A stretch of 64,000 bases of DNA. Source: Lantana camara (taxonomy: Eukaryota > Streptophyta > Magnoliopsida > Lamiales > Verbenaceae). The stretch covers positions 33,462,501 to 33,526,500 of the forward strand of contig CM074865.1 in NCBI GenBank assembly GCA_037501455.1. The letters run 5' to 3'. The notes under the pieces were generated by a model. It did no database searches and had not been told where the DNA came from. It worked only from the letters and a program-made list of their open reading frames with translations. The position numbers and the translations under genes are program-made. Below, in pieces: positions 55,263 through 64,000 of this stretch (within the stretch, counting starts at the first letter, position 1; the number at the start of each line of letters is the position of its first letter).

Positions 55263-58232
55263 TTGCATAATCCCGACACTATCGGAGAAAACAGCGGAGA
55301 AGGGATCTCCGCTATGCAATTTCAGAAGGGTTACAAGAAAAATGAGCCCTCATTTCTGTGCGCTCTGAAATTCGAAGAGATGGAAGAAACGTCAGGGCCG
55401 ATCCCTAATCTGATCAAGGGAATTCTAAGTGAGTTCGAGGACGACATGCCTCATGAACTACCTCGAAAGTTACCGCCCAGAAGAGTGGTTGATCATGAGA
55501 TCGAACTAGTGCCTGGCACGAAACCCCCTGCCAGGGCCCCGTATCGTATGACACAACCTGAGCGTCAAGAGCTCAGAAAACAGCTGAAGGAAATGTTGGA
55601 ATGTGGGATCATCAAGCCCGCTAAATCGCCGTATGGAGCTCCCGTATTGTTCCAAAAGAAATCTGATGGATCCCTATGGATGTGTTGTGACTATCGGGCC
55701 TTAAATAAAATCATGGTGAAGAATTCATATCCCATTCCTCTGGTGGTGGATTGCTTCGACCGTTTGAGTCGGGCACAATACTTTTCTAAGATCGACCTGC
55801 GATCGGGGTATTGGCAAGTGAGAATTAAGGAGGGGGATGAACAGAAAACAACGGTGGTCACGAGATATGGGGTATATGACTTCCTAGTCATGTCGTTCGG
55901 CTTGACGAATGCCGCAGTAACGTTTTGTACTCTGATGAACCAAGTGCTACACGGGTTTCTGGATGAGTTCGTGGTAGTGTACTTGGATGACATTGTGGTG
56001 TATAGCGAGACCTTAGCAGACCATGCAGAGCATCTACGAAAGGTCCTAACGAGTCTTCGGGAGCACGAACTCTATGCGAAGCCGTCGAAGTGCTCGTTTG
56101 CTCAAGAGAGGATACATTTCTTGGGCCATATTGTTGAAAGAGGGAGGACCCGGATGGATCCAAAGAAGATCACGGCCATCAAGGATTGGCAACCTCCAAA
56201 AGATGTGCACGGTATAAGGTCTTTCCTTGGACTGGCAAATTACTATCGGAGATTCGTGAAGGGCTATTCTGAAATAGCCCATCCCCTTACTGACTTGACG
56301 AAGAAAATAGAGACTTGGAATTGGTCCCCACAATGCCTGGAGGCATGTGAGGGACTTAAGAGGGCTATGGTTTCGGAACCGGTGCTGGCGCTCCCCGATC
56401 TATCAAAACCTTTCGAGGTGGAGACGGATGCATCAGACTTTGCTTTGGGAGGGGTGTTGATTCATGACAAGCATCCCGTGGCGTTCGAGAGTAAGAAGTT
56501 AAAGGATATGGAGAGGCGCTACTCAGCGCATGAGAAGGAGCTATTAGCCGTGGTCCATTGCCTGAGGACATGGCGTCATTACCTCCTAGGATCTCCTTTT
56601 GTGCTAAGGACGGATAACACTGCGGTAAGCCATTTCATGTCGCAGTCAAAGCTTACCAGTAAGCAGGCGCGTTTGCAAGAGCTACTGTCGAATTTCATGA
56701 TCGAGTATCGTGCTGGGTCCAGTAATCATGTAGCGGACGCCCTAAGTCGGAGGGCGGATTTAGAAAAATTGGGGTCGGTAGCTGCTCTTACCTAGAGTAA
56801 AGTTGCTACCTCAGTATTGGACCAGATACGAGACATGTTGCCGAACGATGATGCTGCGCAGTCTCTGATGAAATTGGTCGAGCAGGGTAAGACTCGATAA
56901 TTTTGGGTTGAAGATGGTTTGTTGAGGACGAAAGGGAACCGTATCGACATTCCTAAGGGCGGAAAATTGAGGAAAACCCTTATCCCGGAATGTCATGATA
57001 CTTTGTAGGCCGGCCATCTGGGTGCAGAACGCACATGGGCCTTACTGAACAGGGCTTATTACTGGCCGCAAATGAAAGATGATGTCGAGGCGTATGTCCG
57101 CACTTGCCTAGTGTGTCAACAGGACAAGGCGGACCACCAAAAGAAAGCAGGACTATTGGAACCATTGTCGGTGCCCACAAGATCGTAGGAAAGCGTATCC
57201 ATGGATTACATATCTGGATTACCTAAGGTGGGGGACTTGGACAACATAATTGTCGTGGTGGATCGCTTCTCGAAGTATGCTACCTTCATCGTAGCTCCCA
57301 AACATGTAACGGCAGAAGGGAAGGCTCATCTCTTCTTTAAGCATATTGTGAAATACTGGGGACTGCCGAATGATATTATTATTGATCGGGACTCTCGATG
57401 TACTGGCGCATTTTGGACCAAGCTTTTCAAACTTTTCGGGTCCAAACTGAACATGAGCTCGAGTAGTCACCCACAATCCAATGGCCAGACTGAGCGGTTT
57501 AATTCTATGTTGAAGGAGTATCTTCGGCACTTTGTTCGGGGTACTCAGAAGGATTGGGTGAAGCTCCTGGATGTTGCTCAGTTGTGCTTCAACGCTCAGA
57601 AAAACTCTTCCACAAACAAGAGTGCTTTTGAGATTGTTACCGGCCAACAACCGGTACTCCCGCACACCGTTGACTCCCCACAAGGTGTGAAATCTCCTCT
57701 CGCACGGAGTTTCTCTCAAGAATGGAAACAGAATGTGTAAATTTCTCGATGTTACCTGGAGAAAGCTCAAAAGCGAATGAAAAAATATGCAGATCTGAAC
57801 CGGCGCTTCTTGGAATTTGAAGCGGGAGATAAAGTCATGGTTAAGGTCCCTGATCCCAGGTACTCTAAGTCATCAAGGGGGAGGGATCCTCGCTTGATGC
57901 AGAAATACATCGGACCTATAACTGTGATCAAACGTATTGGGAAGGTGGCCTATAAACTGAAGCTAGCCCCTTGGTGGAAAATGCACAATGTTCTACATGT
58001 AAGTCAACTCAAACCTTATTCTGCAGATATGGACGACGAATCCCAGAACCTGCCGAGCCATCCCCAACTGGAGCTGAAGAAGACAGAGAAGCGTGCCGCA
58101 GAAGCTATCCTTGACTACCGGGTTGGACGCACAGCGAACAAGACGTATGACGAGTACCTGGTGAAGTGGAGAGGATGCAGCGAAGAGGAGAACACTTGGG
58201 AGTGGGTGACGAACCTCAAGCTGTTTAAATAG
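55263..58232 (+). pseudogene. Chromovirus pol: RT, RNase H, integrase, chromodomain
   Basis: It is in a different frame from gag/protease; the switch lies between 55263 and about 55310. RT (about 55500-56060) shows the PAKSPYGAPVLFQKK region, CCDYRALNK, YFSKIDLRSGYWQ, FGLTNA and YLDDIVVYS (YLDD at 55980). RNase H has TDAS (Asp at 56427), HEKELLA, RTDN (56613) and HVADALSR. Integrase has an HHCC finger ending TCLVCQQDK, then MDYISGLP (57204), IIIDRDSR and HPQSNGQTERFN, so all three catalytic acids are present. The C-terminus EAILDYRVG...YDEYLVKWRG..EENTWE is a chromodomain, which binds methylated histone tails to target heterochromatin. Stops: 56793, 56898, 57006, 57186 and 57738. Those at 57006 and 57186 replace Trp codons (G to A). 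Confidence 0.93.
58090..58229 (+). other. Chromodomain at integrase C-terminus
   Basis: About 45 residues ending NLKLFK before TAG at 58230, with Tyr and Trp of the family's aromatic cage in place (EYLVKWRG, NTWEW). The segment has no stop, unlike the upstream pol. Confidence 0.88.
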
Positions 58233-58281
58233 ATGATCGAAGCTTACCATACCTCAATGGCGCCGAGGACGTCACCATCTC

Positions 58282-58294
58282 AGGTGGGGGAGGA
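58282..58294 (+). other. Chromovirus polypurine tract
   Basis: AGGTGGGGGAGGA, 50 bases after the pol stop and directly before the LTR. Confidence 0.85.
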
Positions 58295-58847
58295 CATCAA
58301 GGGTCGCCCGCGCTCTAGGGCCCCTTGACTCGCAACTCAACGTGGCCGCCGGGCCACCCCACATGCAAGACCGCATCAACGACAAGACAAGCTGCTATCG
58401 AGTCTTAGGTGCTAGGGTCTTTGTACATGTAAATAGTTAGTTAGTCGGTAGTGGGCAAGTTGCTATCCTTTTGTCCTGCTTTTCGGGCGGTATAACCCCC
58501 TGTAATAGTTAGTGAGGTCACAACTGGAATATTTTTTTTAAGTACTTTAGTGGAGAGCAGTGAATCGAAGCAAGGTTAAGCGAAGTTAGCAAGCAGTCTA
58601 TTGTAATCTCGGGCATTCTCCCCGGTCCTTTGTGGACGCCCGCATCAGTGTACTATATTCTTGGTGAATATAATGATAGTTAATTTCCCTTCAATGTTGT
58701 TGTCCATGTAAAGCGTTCCATAGGGTTGGGCATGAGTGCGACGTACAGCGTATGTGCATTGTTGGTTAGGCGGACGTAGCGAGCAAGAAGCCCGCTACTA
58801 GTCGCACGGTACACAGTCCCTAGCAACCTACTCGGTGCCCCGTGAGA
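58295..58847 (+). repeat. Chromovirus 3' LTR, about 553 bp
   Basis: Copy of the 5' LTR with scattered substitutions (for example near 58384, 58420, 58470, 58742). It ends GGTGCCCCGTGAGA. Confidence 0.85.
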
Positions 58848-59642
58848 CCGGGGGACCCATTACCCGTAGCTCCTCAGATCCACAACAGAATAGAATAGAA
58901 CAGATACCATATATCATGGCCAACTCGCTACAGAAACATAACACGACTAAATTTTCCAAAATAGCTTACATATGCTTCAAAAACTCATTTTTATATATCC
59001 CTACGCTGTGGAATTTAAACCCTCGGGCTCCTACCCACGCAGGACGCACACACAAGGTCATAAACATCTCATATCCAACAGATACGTATCTATAGTAAGG
59101 TATACTCGCATGCAAGGGTAGAAATCAGCATGTAAAGGCCATAGGTTGCATAACTGTACAAAATCCTAAACCTCACCTTGTACAAGTAGAGTCCGAGAGT
59201 GTGAAGGGCCAAGCACTCTAAACCTCGGGCCCACCGGAACCACCAAACTCTGTGACAAGACATACAGAAGCCCAGACTTAAACTCTATATGAACCAAGTA
59301 AGACGCACGGCGTATCAAGAGATGATTGATATGTAATATGGAATGAAGTGTACACATAGGTCACATAGTGTAGTTCACATATTCCACCAACTCATGCAAT
59401 TAACGAAGTATTAAGGTTTAACAAAGCATTTGAAATCATATTAAAGCATTTAAGTCATAAAGCAATTCAAACAGATCAAGCAACATGGAAAAAGGCAAGT
59501 ATTCACATGAATTCATTCAATTAAATGTAGTACTATCATCAAAGATTGCAATTGAAGTCATATCATAACATATAATCCATATAACGAGTCAAAAGGGTCA
59601 AGTAAACACAAAAGGACAAGCATAAAAGGGGAATAGGGGATT

Positions 59643-59837
59643 GGGAAAGGCCCTTCCCATGCAAAGCATAGCATGGGAACTGTCCTTCCCAAAGAATCAC
59701 ACCAGCGAATATGGGAACGGCCGTTCCGGGCATAAGACATAAATGGGAATGACCCTTCCCATATTCATCAGCATGACATCAGCCCTGGCTGGGAAGGGCT
59801 GTTCCAGCCCCAAGGCCAAAATGGGAACGGCCGTTCC
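59643..59837. repeat. Six palindromes with GGGAA/TTCCC arms in LTR
   Basis: Perfect GGAACGGCCGTTCC at 59714-59727 and 59824-59837. Imperfect relatives are GGGAAAGGCCCTTCCC (59643), GGGAACTGTCCTTCCC (59675), a GGGAAT/ATTC-like one at 59745, and one with GGCTGGGAA/TTCCAGCC arms at 59787-59809. Spacing is 31-46 bases. They sit in the same LTR region as the ACAC/GTGT hairpins of the LARD, but with unrelated sequence. Confidence 0.75.
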
Positions 59838-61076
59838 GGTCAGATCTAGGGACAGTCTTGTGCAAAACCGTGACAGCTTCGGGAAAATAATTCCAAGGCC
59901 AAAAATGGCGGATTTTACACAAAATCAACCATCAAAATTCCATGAAAATCATACATATCATCACATAAATCATGTTCATCATATATCCTAGATCAAGACC
60001 TCATGGAATCATCAATCAAGGCATAATCATCAAGTTAGGTCAAGAGTTCATATTTCACAATATTTCACCAAATCATCTCAAATATTTAGTTTCATGCCAA
60101 GATTCATGGATATCAATGAAATACACATCAAGGGAAATCCGTAGCTTACCTCAGCTTGCGAAATGATGAAGAAACGAGGGAGATATGAGCTATTCAAGGT
60201 GTGGAATGGCTTAAATCTTCATCTTTCTTTGAAGCTCTCCATGGATGATATGTCTTGTGTGAAATGAAGTTTGAAATGAAGATAGGTTAGGGTTTCCAAG
60301 ATATAATATGAGGCTAGAGGCTTTATTAGGATTTGGGCTCAAATAAATGACTTTCGGCCCAATAGGTCAAAATTAAAAGGTTTAAGGTCTAAATGGTTTC
60401 CGAAAAATATAAAGTAAATTCCATTGGATCCGAATCACCGAATCAAGTCCAATGGTGGTGTCGAAATTCGAATTCGAATTCGAATTCTCGAGCTCGTACC
60501 GGTCCCAAATGCACCCTAAGTTACCTAATTTAAATTAGGCTCAAACTTCCAAAAATTGCAAATAGGCCCAAGTCCTATTTCAATTCAACACCAACAATTA
60601 AATTCAAGTAGCCACGTTTCCCATTAAGCCATTAACTATCAAGTTGTCATGCAAGAATTCATATTTTATATTTTTCCATTTTAGCCAATTAAGTCTCGTA
60701 TTTAATAAATGTTGAGATTTAAACACATTAAACAAAATTAACCTACATACGTGCGTAGCGTAACTCTCTAGTGATGCATACCTGTATGATTTATCGGATG
60801 GGGCGTCACATTTATTATTAGATATTCGGGATTAGGTACCTATGCTAGTTGAACCCATTACCTATTCTTATTGTTTTGAATTTTGTATGGCATGTTTACG
60901 CTTCTACATTTATGTTGATTGTTCTGAGAAGTTCGGGGTCTACGTTCCACCTAGATTAGGTATGAGTCTATCTGTCTCTCGTTCGCCTTTGCTTAGTTCA
61001 TGTACGACCTTCCATCTCGTATGTGGATTGAGCTTAGGTGTGGGGGATGTGGTGACCCACCATGCGGGGTGCTACA

Positions 61077-61949
61077 TGACGGCGATACCGACCCACGCTA
61101 GGAGATTAGCGAGGAATGGGAATCGGGCCTTTAGGGAGTCATGAACCTCATTGCCCACAATGAGTGGGTAGACGGGACTTTGGCCAAGTCCATCCACAAA
61201 TCGGAGAAAAAAGAGATATTGAATGATTATGAATGATTATGCTTGAATGGCTGAATGCTTATGAATGATTATGAATGAAAGAATGTTGTGTGATCGCCAA
61301 GAAATGAATGAATAATGCACACAGGAGGAGAAGGTTGGAGAATTCGCCCACTTGTCGGGCTCACGTAATGACCTAATGAATGAATGAATGAATGAATTGA
61401 TCGTTATAATCCCGCACGTTGCTTTCTTTGTTTCCACCCACTTAGGAAATGATTTAAAACCTCATACGGGATTATAGCTTGTATCCATGTGTTTAAACTA
61501 CACGATATTATTGTACTAAACCCTTGTTTTATACCCACTAGCCTCAACCCGGTTTTGTTTACAGTTTCTCTTGCAGGTTTTAGACTGATAGGTGGGAATT
61601 CGAGTCCGTAGACTTTTAGGAGTCATGTTTAGCTTTCCTTTACGTTACACTCATACCATTTAATTGTAAATTATGATTTTGAATGCCTGTGAGCGCTTTA
61701 ATGTTTTTTCTTATTCGAGCCTGTGAGCTCATTACTTATGCTATGGATATGACAATGCTTCCGCCTATGTTTCTTTATCCTATACTTGTTTCCTTTATTA
61801 CTTATTTGGTTTCAAAGGTTAGCTCCTGCCTAGTATATTGTGAGTTGTGTCCCCATTCGCACTGATCTGACACGTGTAAGGATTACCCATTTCATATGCG
61901 GGTCGGGTCTTAGTGCGGGGGATGTGGCGTCACGCGCTTGGGCACTACA
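61077..61949 (+). mobile_element. Long LTR, 3' part (outer, permuted copy)
   Basis: TGACGGCGATACCGACCCACGCTAGGAG continues 44944 and matches the LARD block at 24295-24330. It ends GGCGTCACGCGCTTGGGCACTACA at 61949, the LTR terminus. TGAATGAT-type short repeats lie at 61215-61400. Confidence 0.75.
61215..61400. repeat. TGAATGATTA/TGAA short tandem repeats
   Basis: Repeated GAATGATTATGAATGATTATG-like words at 61218-61285, and GAATGAATGAATGAAT at 61376-61398. Confidence 0.8.
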
Positions 61950-62239
61950 GGCACGGTGAGGATTTGTCCATCGCTTCCGACGGCAGTGGTGGCACGGCCT
62001 GATTCCCGAGGATGGTAGTTCACATGCCGATTGAAACTAGTGGCGGCGGCGCGTGCTACTGTAGCACCATCGTTCTTACCATTCGGACGACCTTTTCGAA
62101 CGGACTTTAGTGGTTTTCTACCTTTTTCGACCCCCTGAGCACGATGGTGACCTTGGATTAAGCTGAAACCGATCGGAGATGGTGGATTTCGTAATGGCAG
62201 CGGCGGGTCAACACCGGTCAATGTTCTGGAGACTTTTTC
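61950..62239 (+). mobile_element. Displaced early part of a long LTR (GC-rich)
   Basis: Directly after the LTR terminus, this GC-rich stretch aligns with the minus-strand GC module of the element 2 family (GGCGGCGCGTGCTACTGTAG against GGCGGCACGTGTATTGTAGG; CTTTTTCGACCCCCTGAG against 48225 and 19590 in reverse). It ends GGAGACTTTTTC, matching LTR sequence located just before the part that opens at 43545. Thus LTR order is rotated. The antisense frame 62221-61910 is compositional. Confidence 0.55.
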
Positions 62240-62671
62240 CGACGAAAACCTTAGCTACTAATCTTGGTTTAAAGGTAACACGCTTCCATATACTCCAAGC
62301 TTGCACTTATATATCCATTTGTACCCTATGGGCCTTATCCCATTAGGTGGATCAACCAAGGTCCAAACTTGATTAGAGTACTTGGAATCCATTTCCGATT
62401 TCATTGCTTCTTTCCATTGTTCAGAGTCCGAATCTAACAGTGCCTCCTCATAAGTCAATGAATCATTATCCATTTGAGATGTTTGGTGGAAAAAACCATA
62501 CCATCTCTCAGGTTGTCTAGGAATACGTTCAGAATATCTTATTTGAGGAGAATTTTCACGTGAATCGCTCTCTTGGATTGGCTGAGGGACGTTAGTCTCT
62601 GAACTAGGCCTGGGACCTTGGTCTCGAACTTCTTCGAGTTCTGCGATCTTACCTTTCTTTTCACTAAGGAA
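62240..62671 (-). pseudogene. copia B hinge and start of reverse transcriptase
   Basis: The minus strand continues from the integrase through an acidic/Ser-rich hinge to EEALLDSDSEQWKEAM, NQVWTLVDPP and GYKWIYKCK, the classic start of copia RT. A frame change follows, then RLVAK, then the insertion at 62240. The other half of RT begins at 43544. Confidence 0.85.
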
Positions 62672-63365
62672 TCAGTCCTCAAGAAAAGTAGTGTTTCTTA
62701 ACACAAAGACCTTTAGTTCTAGAGGATCGTAGAAATAATATCCTATTGATTCTTTAGGATATCCTATGAAGTTACATAAGCTTGATCTAGCTTCAAGCTT
62801 ATCTCCCACTCTCCTGTTCACATAAGCAGGACAACCCCAAATTCTTAAGTAAGAATAATTAGGGATTTTGCCAAACCACATTTCGATTGGGGTTTTGGGT
62901 TCCAATTTGGAGGGAACAAGATTCAGAATCTTAACAGCTGATTCTAAGACATAACCCAAGAATGAAGGTGGTAATTTAGTGAAGCTCATCATGCAACGAA
63001 CCATATCAAGTAGGGTTCTGTTCCTTCTCTTGGAAACTCCATTTAATTGAAGAGTTCCCGGAGAAGTCCACTGAGAGATAATTCCATTATCTCTAAGATG
63101 ACTAAGGAATTCGTCAATTAGATACTCGCCACCTTGATCAGATCGAAGTGTCTTTATTTTGTGACCGGTTTCGTTCTCAACCACCTTTTGAAATTCTAAG
63201 AATTTCTCAAAGGCTTCGGATTTATACTTCATTAAGTACACATAACCAAAATGACTAAAGTGGTCTATGAAGGTTATGAAATACTGATGATTGTTTCTCG
63301 TACTTACACTAAGTGGTCCACAAACATCAGTATGGATTAAATCCAATACTTTAGTGGCACGTTCT
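62672..63365 (-). pseudogene. copia B integrase core
   Basis: Open for 224 codons from 63346: LIHTDVCGPLSVST (first Asp), LRSDQGGEYL (second Asp), SPGTLQLNGVSKRRNRTLL. In the last motif the usual catalytic Glu position reads Lys (SKRRN instead of SERRN), so activity is doubtful. LEPKTPIEMWFGKIPNYS and GYPKESIGYYFYDP are typical of the copia integrase C-part. A TGA at about 62671 separates it from the hinge. The upstream finger is cut off by the copia LTR at 63366. Confidence 0.9.
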
Positions 63366-64000
63366 TGTTAGGAATAATGCCCTTAAAGCAACTTTTATGC
63401 TTTACTATTTCCTTGTAAAATCACAAATAGTCTTTGAATAATAAACAAGATGATTTTGTTCATAGGCAATAACTTCTTTATGTGCTTATTTATGTTTGTT
63501 TGGGTATGACTGTGTTTTGCATGTTTTGAACTCCCCTAATCCGATGAGGCTGTTAAGAACTTTGCCCTTATGTGAACGACAAATAAAACAAGTTCTTAAC
63601 TCCATAGGCGAGGATTTGAAACTTCTCCAAGTCGATGAGTCCGAAAGACTGTTGGAGTGTCGACCTTAACTCCGTTGAGACTTGCTTATGTGATTATGTC
63701 CTTTTAAAGGATCATTCAGTTTCATGGAATGATAAGTGTATACGATGATGCGTTCATAATACATAAGGGTGACTGTTACAAGAACTTCATCACTGAGATA
63801 TCCCGCGTGGGAACAATCCTAAATGGGAAAGGAAGTCTCCTAGAAACTTCCAGATTAGGAAATATCTCACAGGTCAATGACGTGATTAATAATCCTTTGA
63901 CTTGAGATTCTGTAATGTCTCATATGAGCTAACTCTGTAATCTTTAATATAGGCTTAAAAGGGTGTCGCCATATAGACACCTGAACCACGGCCTATGTTG
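63366..64000 (+). mobile_element. copia LTR, 5' part, runs off window
   Basis: TGTTAGGAATAATGCCCTTAAAG... aligns with 3361-3985 and with 40417-39769 in reverse. It interrupts copia B integrase coding sequence; GTTCT at 63361-63365 would be the left target duplication. Whether it is a solo LTR or a full element cannot be seen. Confidence 0.88.

Larger units (their letters stand above)
52974..58847 (+). mobile_element. Ty3/gypsy chromovirus, full structure, inactivated
   Basis: 5' LTR about 52974-53534, PBS, gag-pol with zinc knuckle, protease, RT, RNase H, integrase and C-terminal chromodomain, polypurine tract, and 3' LTR about 58295-58847. Gag-Pol lies in essentially one frame set, broken by seven in-frame stops and one frameshift. 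Short LTRs, the Met-tRNA PBS and the chromodomain place it among plant chromoviruses, perhaps the Galadriel or Reina side (inferred). The LTRs differ at many positions, so it is not young. No clear target duplication: 5' flank ...GGCTCAAGA, 3' flank CCGGGGG. Confidence 0.93.
52010..60810 (-). mobile_element. Solo LTR, third family, split by a chromovirus
   Basis: TGTAGCACCCCAGACGG at the left, GGGGCGTCACA at the right, perfect target duplication TTTAT (52005-52009, 60811-60815). Without the gypsy element it is about 2.9 kb. On the minus strand the order of blocks follows the other long LTRs. It has a TCAGT/ACTGA hairpin at 52586 and its own palindrome array at 59643-59837. No internal domain. 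Confidence 0.92.
44945..61076 (+). mobile_element. Solo LTR (+) split by two further solo LTRs
   Basis: Ends are TGTAACACCCCGTTTC and CATGCGGGGTGCTACA. Its own sequence is 44945-45411, 49154-52009 and 60811-61076, about 3.6 kb. Flanks are TGACA (44940-44944) and TGACG (61077-61081), a target duplication with one change. The interrupted outer LTR is continuous across it (compare 24280-24310). It has the CAGTC/GACTG hairpin at 51748 and (TA)n at 51593. Confidence 0.85.

Noticed and set aside
43539..62245. Helitron as explanation for the 18.7 kb insert
   Set aside because: No 5'-TC / CTRR-3' ends with terminal hairpin in an AT target; both ends are internal LTR sequence and a short duplication is present.

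Overview
The window is a block of nested LTR retrotransposons from a plant nuclear genome. Supporting signs are initiator-Met-tRNA primer binding sites, Ty1/copia and chromodomain-bearing Ty3/gypsy elements, very long TGTA...TACA LTRs with no coding capacity (LARD-like), a TRIM, a Harbinger-like TIR element, and strong AT bias with (TA)n runs. A dicot is likely, but the sequence does not name the species. I find no intact host gene, rRNA, tRNA or CRISPR array. Every open frame over 100 codons either belongs to a decaying retroelement or comes from low-complexity or antisense LTR sequence.

Layout, left to right. 1-5483 is the 3' part of a very decayed copia element on the + strand, with its 3' LTR at 3361-5483. 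It sits inside a + LTR of the LARD-like superfamily whose 3' part is 5484-8479. 8480-9617 is unassigned AT-rich, LTR-like DNA. 9618-16722 is a minus-strand copia LTR fragment split by a 6.7 kb solo LTR (9770-16455, target duplication AACAC), which is itself split by a Harbinger-like element (13370-16118) carrying exon/intron-structured gene fragments. 16723-20491 plus 32742-32747 is the minus-strand 3' LTR of 'element 2', a relative of the LARD. A complete 12.25 kb LARD (20492-32741, target duplication GTTAC) landed six bases from that LTR's end. The LARD's 5' LTR was later hit by a 594 bp TRIM (22543-23136, target duplication CATGG). 32748-33830 is the internal tail of element 2.

33831-39768 is a truncated minus-strand copia element ('copia A': integrase, protease, gag, leader, PBS, 5' LTR). 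It is inserted in the 3' LTR of an older minus-strand copia element ('copia B') whose pieces run to 63365: RNase H/RT at 40493-41297, RT at 43249-43544, RT start/hinge/integrase at 62240-63365. Copia B is split by a copia solo LTR (41298-43248) and by an 18.7 kb stack. That stack is an LTR sequence in circularly permuted order (43545-44944 and 61077-62239), holding a + solo LTR (44945-61076). The solo LTR holds two minus-strand solo LTRs (45412-49153, duplication ACCCA; 52010-60810, duplication TTTAT). The second of these holds a chromodomain Ty3/gypsy element (52974-58847). The window ends inside another + copia LTR (63366-64000).

The most interesting signal is not a gene. The untranslated parts of these elements are full of arrays of short hairpins whose stems change in a compensatory way from unit to unit. 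The clearest are two related arrays just upstream of the 3' LTR in the LARD (28297-28457) and in element 2 (33101-33508); they share a C(A/G)GGGT loop on the element sense strand. Further palindrome arrays lie inside the LTRs and leaders, and one hairpin (CAGTCT...AGACTG) is preserved in nearly all the long LTR families. The coding remnants are decaying largely through Trp-to-stop and similar transitions, as expected of methylated, silenced repeats.
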